Source: Cololabis saira (taxonomy: Eukaryota; Chordata; Actinopteri; Beloniformes; Belonidae). From it: 64,000 nucleotides of DNA. The notes beneath the pieces are model-generated. The model ran no database searches and had not been told where the DNA came from. It saw only the letters and a program-made list of their open reading frames with translations. Shown here in pieces: positions 1 to 9,442 of this stretch. The DNA is taken from contig NC_084597.1 of NCBI RefSeq assembly GCF_033807715.1, positions 6,307,847 through 6,371,846 on the forward strand, given 5' to 3'. The position numbers were made by a program, and so were the translations under genes. Position 1 is the first letter of the stretch. Each line of letters begins with the position of its first letter.

Positions 1-396
1 TTACATGGAAAATTTAACTGAGCAATGCACTTCTTGTACAAGGTTTGTGATGCATATGGTTCATTGTTTTACATTGAGCTGCATAAAAGAAGAAGGAATC
101 TTAAGTTAGTCTTTACAAGTGTTAAGTTGGGGATTACATTGTGTTTGTATTTATGAAGGAATGTTACATTCAGGTCAAAAGCTTTTTTTTGTGGAAAGTT
201 GAATAAACATTGGCATAAAGCAGCATATTTGCCCTTTCTCATGTAGTTAACAGTATTAAAAACATTTAAAAAATACCTGAAGGTAATTTAGAAACGCAAA
301 AAATGTGTGAATAAATGTGCGATTAATATGCGATTAATCGCAAGTTAACTATGGACAAAATGCGATTTTAAAAAAAATAATCGTTTGACAGCCCTA
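1..396 (-). mobile_element. End of a hAT-type element (TAGGGCTGTCAAACG family), copy at left edge
   Basis: The stretch ends at 396 in the terminus TTTGACAGCCCTA, the complement of TAGGGCTGTCAAA, preceded by repeated ATTAATCGCA-type words usual for subterminal parts of this fish hAT group. The start lies outside the window. The same sequence occurs at 63527-63922 (same orientation) and at 22101 onward (opposite orientation). No coding sequence remains here. Confidence 0.75.
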
Positions 397-474
397 GTAT
401 ATAATAATCAAAGCATTATTGCTAGAGAGAAAAAACACTCAGTGATCTGAAGAAAGAGGCTGAGACATCTTATT
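1..474 (+). repeat. Direct repeat of the last 474 bases (63527-64000)
   Basis: Bases 1-474 align without gaps to 63527-64000, with 7 mismatches counted by eye. The match runs 78 bases past the transposon terminus at 396 into unrelated flank (TATAATAATCAAAGCATT and onward). It is therefore a segmental duplication rather than two independent insertions. Confidence 0.9.
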
Positions 475-799
475 TTCTTGCATGCAAGGGTAGGCGCACG
501 AGCAGCGAACTACAACGGTCCTGCCCCCAGCAAAGTTTATTTAAAGACATGAAAAAATGGGTGTGTATTTACAGAAGAAAAGGGTGTCGATTTCAGAGTA
601 CAATCAGGAAGTAGGTGTGCTGTGGGTGTGGTGTGGATCACATCATCGCACAGTGGATTCAGATGAGGCGACCTTGACACGGCTCACATGACGCAGCAAA
701 GAATGGTGAGAAAAGCAGATAGATAAAAGAAACAAATCAAACAGGCCACATCATGGGAAAATATTTTCCCTCTAACATCATGGAGACGTTGATCATACA
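475..799. other. Unassigned DNA
   Basis: No open frame, repeat or recognisable motif stands out. The sequence is of ordinary composition and ends in the target duplication of the next element. Confidence 0.5.
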
Positions 800-1551
800 C
801 AGTACTCGAGTTGTAAAATAAAATCAGGGGGGATGGTGGATTTTATCATATGGGGACAGATAATTTGTGCTGATTACAAATAATATAATATATTACAAAT
901 AATAGCAGTGACAAAAACACCTGCAGAAATACTGCAGGAATGACATAGCAGCAGTTAAATGCAGCCTTCTGTAAGCTTTAAATATCCACTGGGCTTACAT
1001 CAAATACATCAAAACACAACAATAAAAAACAGTTTTCTGAACTTATCAATATGACTCTGTCCTTCACAGGATAAGTAACATGGATCACTGCAAAAACTCA
1101 AAATCTTAACAAGAATATTTGTCCTATTTCTAGTTAAAATGTCTCATTTTAGTAAAAAAAAAAAAAATCTCATTAGACTTAAAACAAGACTCATCACTGG
1201 AAAAAACAATTTTCATCTGTTTCAAGTAGATTTTCACTTGAAATAAGTAGGAAAATCTGCCAGTGGAACAAGATTTTATTGCTTGTAATGAGAAGATAAA
1301 TCTTGTCCCACTGGCAGATTTTCCTACTTATTTCAAGTGAAAATTTACTTGAAACAGGTGAAAATTGTCAAATAAGTTATTTTTCTGGTGATGACTCTAA
1401 ATGTTGAAATAGCAGTAAAACCACATTAATTGATGAAATGACATAAGGGATGGAAAGGGGGGATGGCAGTTTTACAGGGGGGATGATTTTGACCGTTTTT
1501 ATTTCAGGGGGGGATGCCATCCCCCCTCATCCCCCCTCAACTCCAGTACTG
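800..1551 (+). mobile_element. hAT MITE with perfect 8-bp target duplication (copy 1)
   Basis: The element starts CAGTACTCGAGTTG and ends in the near-complement CAACTCCAGTACTG. It is flanked on both sides by ATCATACA (792-799 and 1552-1559), the 8-bp target duplication typical of hAT transposons. It carries C/G-rich subterminal blocks (CATCCCCCCT) and a long internal foldback at about 1207-1370. It has no coding capacity and so must have been moved by a transposase elsewhere. Related copies lie at 2433, 37115 and 40955. Confidence 0.9.
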
Positions 1552-1559
1552 ATCATACA

Positions 1560-2262
1560 TGATATCATCCAGTGGACACAGGGTATGATGCAGCTAATGA
1601 ACACACAGAATACAATACACTTAAATTGCAAGACATAGTTAATCTGAACACCACTGTGATAATATACAAGGCTTATAACAAATCACTTCCGGGCTGCATG
1701 CAGGAACTGTTCAAGCCAAGAGAGGGCAAACACGACCTCAGGGGAACAGCAATGTTTGACACAACAGCAATAAGAAAAAACACAAAGGGCCGATGTATAT
1801 CTGCTTTAGGAGTAAAACTGTGGAACTCATTACACAACGACCTTAAACTAGCAAACTCAATAAAATCATACAAGATATTATTTAAAGCAAAGGTAATGGA
1901 CACATATATAGAAACACAATAAGCAAACAAAGAAGAATGTACACATGCATGAGATGACAACTTAAATTGGGTTTGTCGGTTTCCTCAGCATCTTTTCACT
2001 TTCTGTTTTCAGAGCTATCAATATTATTATTATTATCATTATTATTATTATTTTGTGTAGACTTATGATACCTAATTTGTTCTTCTTGTATATTCTAGTC
2101 TTTTAAAAGGTGGGCAAGATAAGCTTTATGCTTCAAGCCCAGACCTTTTCGGTCAAAATAATCACAATGTTGACCAGGGAAAAACCTGTGTTAACTTATT
2201 TGTTGATTTTTTGTGATTTACCGAAATAAATATTAACTATAACTATAACTTTAATAATATGA
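1560..2262 (+). mobile_element. 5'-truncated LINE 3' end (CR1/L2/Rex-like)
   Basis: The fragment carries the last part of a reverse transcriptase frame (1572-1922), then an untranslated tail ending GACCGAAATAAATATTAAC with a short (TAAC)n tail. The same tail is found at about 40080-40340, so this is a dispersed family. The left side abuts the right target duplication of the MITE. Confidence 0.65.
1572..1922 (+). pseudogene. Non-LTR reverse transcriptase C-terminus
   Basis: 116 codons that read as the C-terminal end of a LINE polyprotein. The motif GRCISALGVKLWNSL is the usual 'CIS..G.K.WNSLP' block that closes CR1/L2/Rex-type open reading frames, and it is followed by a basic tail and a stop. 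Endonuclease and catalytic reverse transcriptase parts are absent, so the copy is dead. The clade is recalled from motif style and is uncertain. Confidence 0.6.
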
Positions 2263-2432
2263 GAACACTACCAACGGGCATAAGTAGCTTAATAAGTCCT
2301 CCGGACCAGATCCAGGACCATATATCCCAGCCGGAGGCGGATTCATAAGCATCACCTTTTTTCATTTGCGCAAGCAGATCATTCATATGACTGACGGTGT
2401 CAGAAATATTTGCAGCCGCATCAGAAATGTAA

Positions 2433-2726
2433 GATTCTGCCAGTGGACCAAGATTTTTTTGCTTGTAATGAGAAGATAAATCTTGTCCCACTGTTGTTCC
2501 TACTTATTTCAAGTGAAAATTTACTTGAAAAAGGTGAAAATGGTCAAATAAGTTATTTTTCTGGTGATGACTCTAAATGTTGAAATAGCAGTAAAACCAC
2601 ATTCATTGATGAAATGACATAAGGGATGGAAAGGGGGGATGGCAGTTTTACCGGGGGATGATTTTGACCGTTTTTATTTCAGGGGGGGATGCCATCCCCC
2701 CTCATCCCCCCTCAACTCCAGTACTG
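2433..2726 (+). mobile_element. Truncated copy of the hAT MITE
   Basis: The sequence matches about 1255-1551 of copy 1, including the terminal CAACTCCAGTACTG, but the left half and left terminus are missing. It sits inside the envelope-like region. No target duplication can be recognised because the left end is lost. Confidence 0.8.
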
Positions 2727-3399
2727 ATCATAACCACAGAGCCACGCAGCGCTGGTGGGGCTGCTGCATCCTTCATCAGAAGGCCAGGAAACTTCTGTGT
2801 CAGAAGAGTTACCTGTCAGGTCACTTACAGAAGCGGCGTTAGCGCGGGGACCGAGGCAAACCGACTGATTATAAAGAGGCCCTTCACCACACGTGGCGTG
2901 GACTGTCATCCGACAGCTGGAAGTGGAGCCTACTGGAACGCTCGGTTTAGCATCCTCATATGAACGCCTGAAACAAAGTGGAAAGTTTTCAGGAACTTGT
3001 GCAGGTTCAATAGACATCACAGGTCAGGGTGTTAAGGTTAAGGTCAGGGTGTTCTCTGGCTTCCGTGCCATTCACTCGGATAAGATTCTGATTCCAGCGA
3101 GAACATTCGGAGACATCAGTTAAGTTCAACTTTAACCACTTCGTCCTGACAGGTTTTCCAGACGTATTCGTTGCTTTGAACATACCCTTTAACACACAGA
3201 TAACATCAGAGACAGTCAATGGTTTAGGTTTTACAAGGACGAGTCCCGCTGTGAGTGGGGCATGAGGGAACATGCATAACAAGAGGAGTTAACATGTAAA
3301 GCGTCAACAATAGACTTCACAGCCGTCCACCAGGAGTTTACTCGTCCTGCAGGATCTCGGTCTCGGTCGTACCCTGCATCTGTAATGGGAGCAGACACT

Positions 3400-4197
3400 C
3401 AGTACGTTCACATGCAGCGATTCAACCTGGTTGCAGATCTTATCACATAATGACATGCAGAAGATTGGATCACTTGTCTGATTATACATGCTGTTCTGAG
3501 ATCAGACTGAATCAGATTGAATAAGCCACCGTAACCAGAGCATGGCTGACTCCGTGACGCTAGGTGGCGCTGTACCCAAGGTAAAAGTGTGGACAACTGG
3601 CCGGATCATGTCCACTTCTATTGTTTCTGTGTTTGGCGCTAATATATCCCGTGCGTACATTCTTCCACTTTATTTTGAGCTGCTCCGGTGTCCTCGTGAA
3701 GCCCGCGTCAGCCATCTCTTTGGCGATCTTTTTATAAAGGTCCGCGTTCCTACTTTTCCGCCCATCCATGAACCTCAAAATGTTTAACTCTTGCATCTGA
3801 CGTAGCAGAAAACGCGTCTCCTCATCGGACCAAAAATGAGTTCTTCCTGTAGACATGTTTTGAAGAATTAAAGAATGGCTAAACACGCGCCGCCTCCTTT
3901 TCAACTACTGAGCACGCGTCGTCTCCTTTCACTTCCGGGTGAACCCCCCCCTCCGGGGGAAAACCCCACCCGGGGGAAATTCTCGAGCATGCGCAGACTG
4001 CAATATCTATGTCCCCGTATACATGGCGTTAACAACCTGGTTGCGACTGGCTTATCTAGGTGCTCCAAACTGGTTGATGAATCCGGCTTGACCAGGTTGA
4101 CTTGACCAGGTTGAGGTGTTTACATGCAGTTTAAAAGTCGGAACGATGTCTGCAACCGATCTGCAACCAGGTTGAATCGCTGCATGTGAACGTACTG
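3400..4197 (-). mobile_element. PIF/Harbinger-like element with about 38-bp inverted ends
   Basis: The left end CAGTACGTTCACATGCAGCG (3400-) continues through a GATTCAACCTGGTTGCAGAT-type block and is repeated in inverse orientation ending CGTACTG at 4197. The interior holds a minus-strand SANT/Myb-like gene and several extra copies of the word ACCAGGTTGA. The flanks give no clear target duplication. Naming rests on the Myb-like gene, which PIF/Harbinger and ISL2EU elements carry; no DDE nuclease is present. Confidence 0.6.
3560..3856 (-). CDS. SANT/Myb-like DNA-binding protein of a transposon (truncated)
   Basis: I chose the ATG at 3856 because it begins MSTGRTHFWSDEETRFLL, the usual opening of a trihelix/Myb_DNA-bind_4-like domain. 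The helix-turn-helix follows (DLYKKIAKEMADAGF..TPEQLKIKWKNVRTGY), then RNNRSGHDPASCPHF, which in relatives precedes a 'LGxRP' segment that is missing here. In PIF/Harbinger elements such a protein binds the transposon ends and assists the nuclease. A slightly longer frame with an RRRR start exists upstream to 3904. The C-terminus is cut, so activity is doubtful. Confidence 0.6.
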   Translation of the reverse strand: MSTGRTHFWSDEETRFLLRQMQELNILRFMDGRKSRNADLYKKIAKEMADAGFTRTPEQLKIKWKNVRTGYISAKHRNNRSGHDPASCPHFYLGYSAT

Positions 4198-4582
4198 ATT
4201 GTTTGACCTTTACCATTGATTAGAACATGTTTATCATGTTTACTCTTCACATTCCCATTCCATGTTGTGATTTCAACTTTGGGAGCACTGTCCATGTAGC
4301 AGATCTTGTACTGGTACCGGGGAGGCTTCGTCTCCACCCAAGGAGAGATGAGGAAATCAGCACAAGATGCAGCGTTAGGTGAGCTGCGTTGGTCAGGTCG
4401 CAGAGTGATGACGAGGTTTCTTCTGGAGGATGTGAGGCTGAGTTGCTTCCTCCACTGTAGAGCTTTCCGGTCAGTGGTGGACGACGACCAGTCGGCGTTG
4501 GACTCACCTACGAGATATTTCCAGGACCACGTGTAATAGTCACCAAGAGTCATGTACCAAATCATTACAGGATACGTGCCAC

Positions 4583-4736
4583 TAGGGATGTGCGGTATGG
4601 ACTAAAAAATGTATCACAATAATTTCTGGAATTTATCCCGATAACGATAAAAATGACGATAAAAAAAAAATACCAATTCAACTCCAACTTTGTAACTATA
4701 AATCTATCTCACTCTCAGATCTGCCATGTTTGTTAC
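4583..4736 (+). mobile_element. Left end of a TAGGGATGKGC hAT-like element
   Basis: TAGGGATGTGCGGTATGGAC and the following 150 bases match the left end of the complete element at 57265-58643, including CGATAACGATAAAAATGACG. The match breaks at 4736 after TTTGTTAC, where unrelated DNA begins. The right end is missing. Confidence 0.75.
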
Positions 4737-5945
4737 GAATGTAGCAGAACGAGGGAGCTGCCCTTAATCAACACAGCTGGTAGCCAATTATTGGTCCAGC
4801 TGTGTATATAAGTGGCAGCTTTCCCTGTGTCTTGCGCTTCCCCCATTGCGTCATTGCCGCCCCGGACTTTCTTGCCTCTCAGGTAATGCTGCTGCTGCTT
4901 CACTCTAGTTGTTAGTCTTGCTCTCTCGGTATGTTAAAATAATTTGTATTTCCTTGCAGAGCGGCGACTGAATGCCGTGCTCCTGTTGCGTGATTTAGCA
5001 TCTCCTGTGTAGGTCTCTCTCTCTGCTATGGTTGTTATCCACGCTGGCTGAACACTAGTGTGGTCACGGACAAATGCTGGTGGCCGTGCGGGTTTCCTCT
5101 CTCCCTCACTCTATGCCTGTGTGAACCTACTAGAAGGTAGGCTATTACTTTTGCTGCCTTCCAAGTTTACTTACTTTTAGCTTGGGATACTAATTTAGTT
5201 TTGTCTATAGTAGGAAGGCTCATCAGCTGACGGAGTCCCCGGTGGTGTGACGTCAGAACCACCAGCTGATTAAAGCCGCTGCTGTTTCGTCTCCTGCTGC
5301 TGTTTGCTGCAGTTTGTTGCTTGCTTGCTCTCCCACTTGCTTGCTTGCTTGCTCTTCTGCCTTGTCCTCACTGCGGTGCTTGTCTGCTCTGCTGGGGTCC
5401 CCTGAAGTCTCGCCCAGTTCCCGGCTTGACCCCGATAATAAATGTGGCGATACAGTGCCGTTTTCTTTTAATTAATTTAGTTTAACAGTCTTTGGGACCA
5501 GTGTTTGTTTAACCTTGTTTATTTCATTTCGGGCAGTGTTTTTAGTGTAGTAGTTACCTGCCCTTTTGTCTTATTTTGCATGTTTGATATATGATTATTT
5601 TTGTAGCAATTTGTTTGTTTTGCAGTTGCTGTAGGCCGGTGGTGGTGTTGGTGACCTGGGTGGAGTCCTTCCCTTTTGTGTGCTGTGTGCTTGCCACGTG
5701 TGGTTGAGTGTTTAATTATTTTTACGTTAATATCTTTCATTTTTTTAGACTCCCACTCCCTTCACTAGTTCCCCTCTGCACCAGTACGCTACAGCTCCTG
5801 CCCCTTATTTATTTTGCTCTTTATTTTCATGACTGGTTTTTTAGTATTCTTTTAAAACATTGTGTAATAAAACCTATTTTTATAAAGTATCTGGATTTCA
5901 CGTCTCTTGCCTTGAGTAAACGAACTTGTGTGTCTTGACTAGAGA
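4737..5945 (+). other. LTR-like block with TATA box and two poly(A) signals
   Basis: No long coding frame. A good TATA box (TATATAAG, 4805-4812) is followed by a splice-donor-like CAGGTAAT near 4879 and a TTGC-rich tract at 5317-5355. AATAAA signals lie near 5437 and at 5866-5871. Promoter plus polyadenylation signal within 1.2 kb would suit a solo LTR or a retrogene promoter, but I find no clean TG..CA ends and no target duplication. It interrupts the preceding element. Confidence 0.3.
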
Positions 5946-6043
5946 TATTAAATAATTCTTTGGGTGAAATTCCCGAGGTGGCGTTGTCAGGCAATGTGAT
6001 TGGACTTTGTATTGGTGCAGCCCTTTACTCGACGCTGCGACAT

Positions 6044-6325
6044 TATGAACGTCAGAGATGTAATTATGACACTGCATACTTGTGAATAATTATAAACATT
6101 GAAAAACGTACTTTTATATGAAAATAAAAAGAAATATATATATATATATATATATATTATAATGTCATAATATAAATATTACTAAGAATACTATAGAAAT
6201 ATTAATTTAATATAAATACCTTGTCATAGCTCTGTTTCTTGTTATTTTCATATAAAAGTACGTTTTTCAATGTTTATAATTATTCACAAGTATGCAGTGT
6301 CATAATTACATCTCTGACGTTCATA
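6044..6325. repeat. Perfect 84-bp inverted repeat with AT-rich spacer
   Basis: Bases 6044-6127 are the exact reverse complement of 6242-6325. The 114-base spacer contains an (AT)n run near 6134-6156. The arms begin TATGAACGTCAGAGATGTAA. A transcript would form a long perfect hairpin. No coding content. Confidence 0.9.
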
Positions 6326-6556
6326 ACAAACCAAACTGTTTGAAAATCTGTTGAAAATTGAGCAAGTTAAGGTTGTTTAAGCAGTACATGCAGCATTAAA
6401 CACAATGTTATGAGTGAGCGAGCTCTCCTGAGGCAAGATGGCCGCCAGTGAACGACGCTGGAGACTCCGCCTTGAGTCATCTAGCCTTTATATATATCTA
6501 TGCCGCTTGGAGCGGACTGCTCCGCCTGGCAACTCCAAGCTTTATTTCAATTGAAG
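6326..6556. other. Repeat-derived DNA with TATA-like sequence
   Basis: Contains an ATGGCCGCC word near 6439 and TTTATATATAT near 6487. From about 6518 to 6558 it has a 40-base stretch (CTCCGCCTGG..CTCCAAGCTTTATTTC) shared with 40811-40853, so this is part of a dispersed repeat into which the downstream hAT inserted. No frame. Confidence 0.4.
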
Positions 6557-6977
6557 CAGTGCTTTAAGTCGGCCGGTACGCACCGGTACGGATTACCCGC
6601 ACTTCTCAATATTAGCCTCTGGCGTACTGGGACTTTTTGCGGCGTACCAGGACTTCTCATGAGCTCACAGTAGTGCTTACCTGTCCTGTCATTATTGCAT
6701 CTCCATCCCGTTTTCATTGCCATGAGCATTTGCATTATTTAAGTTGACTGGCCATTAACCCACTGTACCCACTCAAAGAATCAATTTTGCATCTGATTGT
6801 TTGAGCTAGGGTTAAAAAAAAGAGAAGAAAACACCTGTTCCATTTCTTTTAACAGCCATTCTATTTCTAAAATGTTTGTGTATTTTTTATTGATGATTGT
6901 ATTTCTATGCCAAATGTTTTATTAGAGAAAAACAATATGAACAAGTGTTCAATGCATCCCCATTTCTCCTGATATAG

Positions 6978-7374
6978 GTGGTTGAGAGTGAGGCAGAGGC
7001 AGGGGGAGCATGTGGAGACAGCTCTGTTGCTGAGGTGAGTGCTGAAAGGTGGCACTGGCAGGCAGATTTTTTTCGGCATATAGTAGGTTAGTGCTTGCTC
7101 CATAGCCGGAAACAAGTTTAATTTCTAAAAATCTGAAGCAAACAAATGAACAAAAACTTAGGCTTCGATTAAGGTGACCAAAACCACTAATGAGCGTTGG
7201 CCCATAATAACATGAAAAATTATATTTGTAATGCATTGATGTGTAATGACAATTTCTGGACTGTTTTAAGGCCATCATCAATATGAACAAGTGCTCAATG
7301 CATCCCCATTTCTCCTGATATAGGTGGTTGAGATTGAGTGAGGCAGGGGCAGTGGAGACAGCTCTGTTGCTGAG
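6978..7374 (+). repeat. Tandemly duplicated acidic mini-exon (57 and 51 bp)
   Basis: A block of about 120 bases around 6935-7058 recurs at about 7282-7400. Each has an acceptor (CTGATATAG), a short frame reading VVESEAEAGG or VVEIE-like residues, and a donor (GAG|GTGAGTG): exon 1 is 6978-7034 and exon 2 is 7324-7374. Both lengths are multiples of three. They probably encode the acidic N-terminal linker of the transposase, joining to the exon at 9443. Splicing is inferred from consensus only. Confidence 0.5.
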
Positions 7375-7520
7375 GTGAGTGCTGAAAGGTGACAGGCAGT
7401 TAAGGAAGATTTTGCATTGCTCATTGGGAGTTTAATGTTTTCAAAATCTTATAATGTCCAGTGCCTCAGTCTACAGTATGTTTACCAACTTTTGCAAAGG
7501 CATAATCTGGCATGCCTTGA

Positions 7521-8737
7521 AGGGGACCTATTAGGAAAAACAGGTTTTTTCTTGTTTTAACATATATAAAGTGGTCTCCCCTCACCCTGCCAGCACAGGG
7601 GAGACAAAATCCTATGAATTTCTGCAGGGTCTCTGACCCCCGCCGGACAGAATCCCCCAGTGTCACGTGGTTTTTTTTGAGCCGATGAAAATCTGCGCCT
7701 AGGGTGACGTCACCCTAGGCGCAGAGGTTCGGCCTCCGCTGCTGAAACCACGCCCACAACCAGCTCTCTCCGCAGGCTGGAGCGGTCCTTCCTTGAACCA
7801 GTCGGACGCGGCGCCGCGGCGGAGCGGATCCGGGTTAAACCCAGGTTCCCGGCTGGTTTGGGAGCTGGGTCCTCGGGGGTCCATCCCAGGTCGGATCAGC
7901 TTCACCCTCCGAGATTTTCAGCCAAATCTGTCGGTTTGATCCCCGGTAACGGGCGATGCGCAGAGGATGCGCCCCGGAGGCGATCTGTGCGCCCGCCGTG
8001 GGGTTGCGGTGCCACCCCGCAGCATCCTCCGGGCAGATCCGGCTGAAATTCTGCTGGTCGGTCCCCGGGAGTCCCTGCTACCAGTCCAGGCGGGTTCCTG
8101 CGGTCCCGGCCGGTCGGAACCGGTCAGATTCCCCGGTTGAAGCCGCGGTGATGCGCGCTGCTCCAGCCTACTTCCTGGTTCCCTTTGCTTTGGGAGCAGG
8201 GATTTCTGGGGTACGCCCCAGGCTGGACCAGCTTCACCCTCCGAGATTTTCAGCCAAATCTGTCGGTTTGATCCCCGGTAACGGGCGATGCGCCCCGCAA
8301 CCCCACGCCGGACGCCCGCCGTGGGGTTGCGAGGCCAGCGTTCAGCATCCGCCGTGCAGATCCGGCTGAAATAGTGCATAAATGTTATTTATATACAACC
8401 CATATTTTATTTTTTTAACAATAAAGATGCCATTTGTGAAAATTCAGTGTTGTGATTTATTTACAGGCTCGGGCTGCTCTGGCGGAGCGAGGTTTATTCT
8501 CCTCCCCTGCTACACGTCATTCAGGGAGCCAATCAGCACAGAGCCTCATTATCATACCCCCCCCCCCCCCCCCTTCCCTTAGAATGGAGCACAGAAAAGT
8601 GGGTTAGAAGCGGTAAAACTAGTGACAGGGCCCACAGGCTGGATTTCTGATTTATGTAGAAAAAACAAGCTTTAGATTGTTTTTAAGACATTCAAGGCCT
8701 GTTTAAAATATACATTAAATGCCATAATATGTCCCCT
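7521..8737 (+). mobile_element. TTAA-target non-autonomous element A
   Basis: It begins AGGGGACCTATTAGG after TTGA and ends CATAATATGTCCCCT before TTAA (8738-8741), the behaviour expected of piggyBac/Kolobok-type elements. A second copy is at 29686-30468. Inside is a GC-rich segment with a tandem duplication of about 330 bases, an AATAAA near 8420, and a C-run at 8561-8574. Frames here change with every indel and look fortuitous. Confidence 0.75.
7859..8366 (+). repeat. About 330-bp tandem duplication inside element A
   Basis: The words CAGCTTCACCCTCCGAGATT and CGGTTTGATCCCCGGTAACG occur in the first unit (about 7859-8045) and again about 330 bases later (8190-8366). Both units close with CAGATCCGGCTGAAAT. 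The region is GC-rich, unlike the AT-rich ends of the element. Confidence 0.8.
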
Positions 8738-8741
8738 TTAA

Positions 8742-9364
8742 AGGAGCCGTCTGTAAGAAATGGCCAAAACTGGTGCTGCAGTCACTTTCAAAATATTGTT
8801 GAGCGGCGTGTACCCTCCCCCTCCTCCCCCCGACCAGAGGTTGCCAGGTAGGCTGCAGAATGCAGCAGGAACGTAGGCTGCCACGGCTGCGATAATTAGA
8901 GCCGAGCTGGCAACCCGGATGCCGAAACAATACTGACTTGGTGATTGGGAGATAGGTAGAGGGTGGAGCTTCAGAAACAATACTGACTTGGTGATTGGGA
9001 GATAGGTGGAGGGTGGAGCTTCAGAAACAATACTGACTTGGTGATTGGGAGATAGGTGGAGGGTGGAGCTTCAGAAACATTACTGACTTGGTGATTGGGA
9101 GATAGGTGGAGGGTGGAGCTTCAGAAACAATACTGACTTGGTGATTGGGAGATAGGTGGAGGGTGGAGCTTCAGGCCAAAACAAAAAATGACAACATAAA
9201 CATCAGTTGAGAGCTGCAACTCCTCTTTTTAAACTGGAATATCCTGGCTTGAGTGCTGTTGTCAGTGACATAAGTATTTGAAATGAACATGATTTTTAAA
9301 TGTCTGTTGACATATCGGGGTCATTTTATGATTAGTTTTATTATTGCCCTAACATACAGCTCCT
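8742..9364 (+). mobile_element. TTAA-target non-autonomous element B
   Basis: Ends AGGAGCCGTCTGTAAG (8742) and ACATACAGCTCCT (to 9364) are inverted copies. TTAA lies on both sides (8738-8741 and 9365-9368). Its left TTAA is also the right TTAA of element A. It carries a 50-bp minisatellite and no coding frame. Confidence 0.8.
8924..9173 (+). repeat. 50-bp minisatellite, five units
   Basis: Units start at 8924, 8974, 9024, 9074 and 9124, each beginning GAAACAATACTGACTTGGTG. They differ by only one or two bases (for example TAGGTAGA against TAGGTGGA). They have no spacers and are not a CRISPR array. Confidence 0.95.
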
Positions 9365-9442
9365 TTAAGTTTACTGTGGAATTATGAAAATTAATAATCA
9401 AATAAAATGAATGGACGATTTCATTGTTATTTTAATTTCTAG

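Larger units (their letters stand above)
2255..4565 (-). pseudogene. Degraded endogenous retrovirus envelope-like region
   Basis: Read on the minus strand there are open stretches at 4565-4198, 3282-3007, 3020-2727 and 2432-2255. They contain several cysteines, N-glycosylation sites (for example NLT and NQS), a WLCG word recalled from fish retroviral surface subunits, and finally a Trp-rich stretch followed by a hydrophobic membrane-anchor-like segment near 2260-2330. The order fits surface then transmembrane subunit. It is interrupted by a Harbinger-like element (3400-4197) and a truncated MITE (2433-2726), changes frame, and has no intact gene. It could instead be host Ig-like or unrelated DNA; the assignment is tentative. 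Confidence 0.35.

Noticed and set aside
2639..2963. Plus-strand frames across the truncated MITE
   Set aside because: They read through transposon terminus sequence and change with each copy.
7918..8379. 153-codon minus-strand GC-rich frame
   Set aside because: It runs through the duplicated GC block of element A with a repeated peptide caused by the duplication; no known domain.
8924..9173. Five regular 50-bp repeats considered as CRISPR-like
   Set aside because: Units are contiguous with no unique spacers, and the context is eukaryotic; it is a minisatellite.
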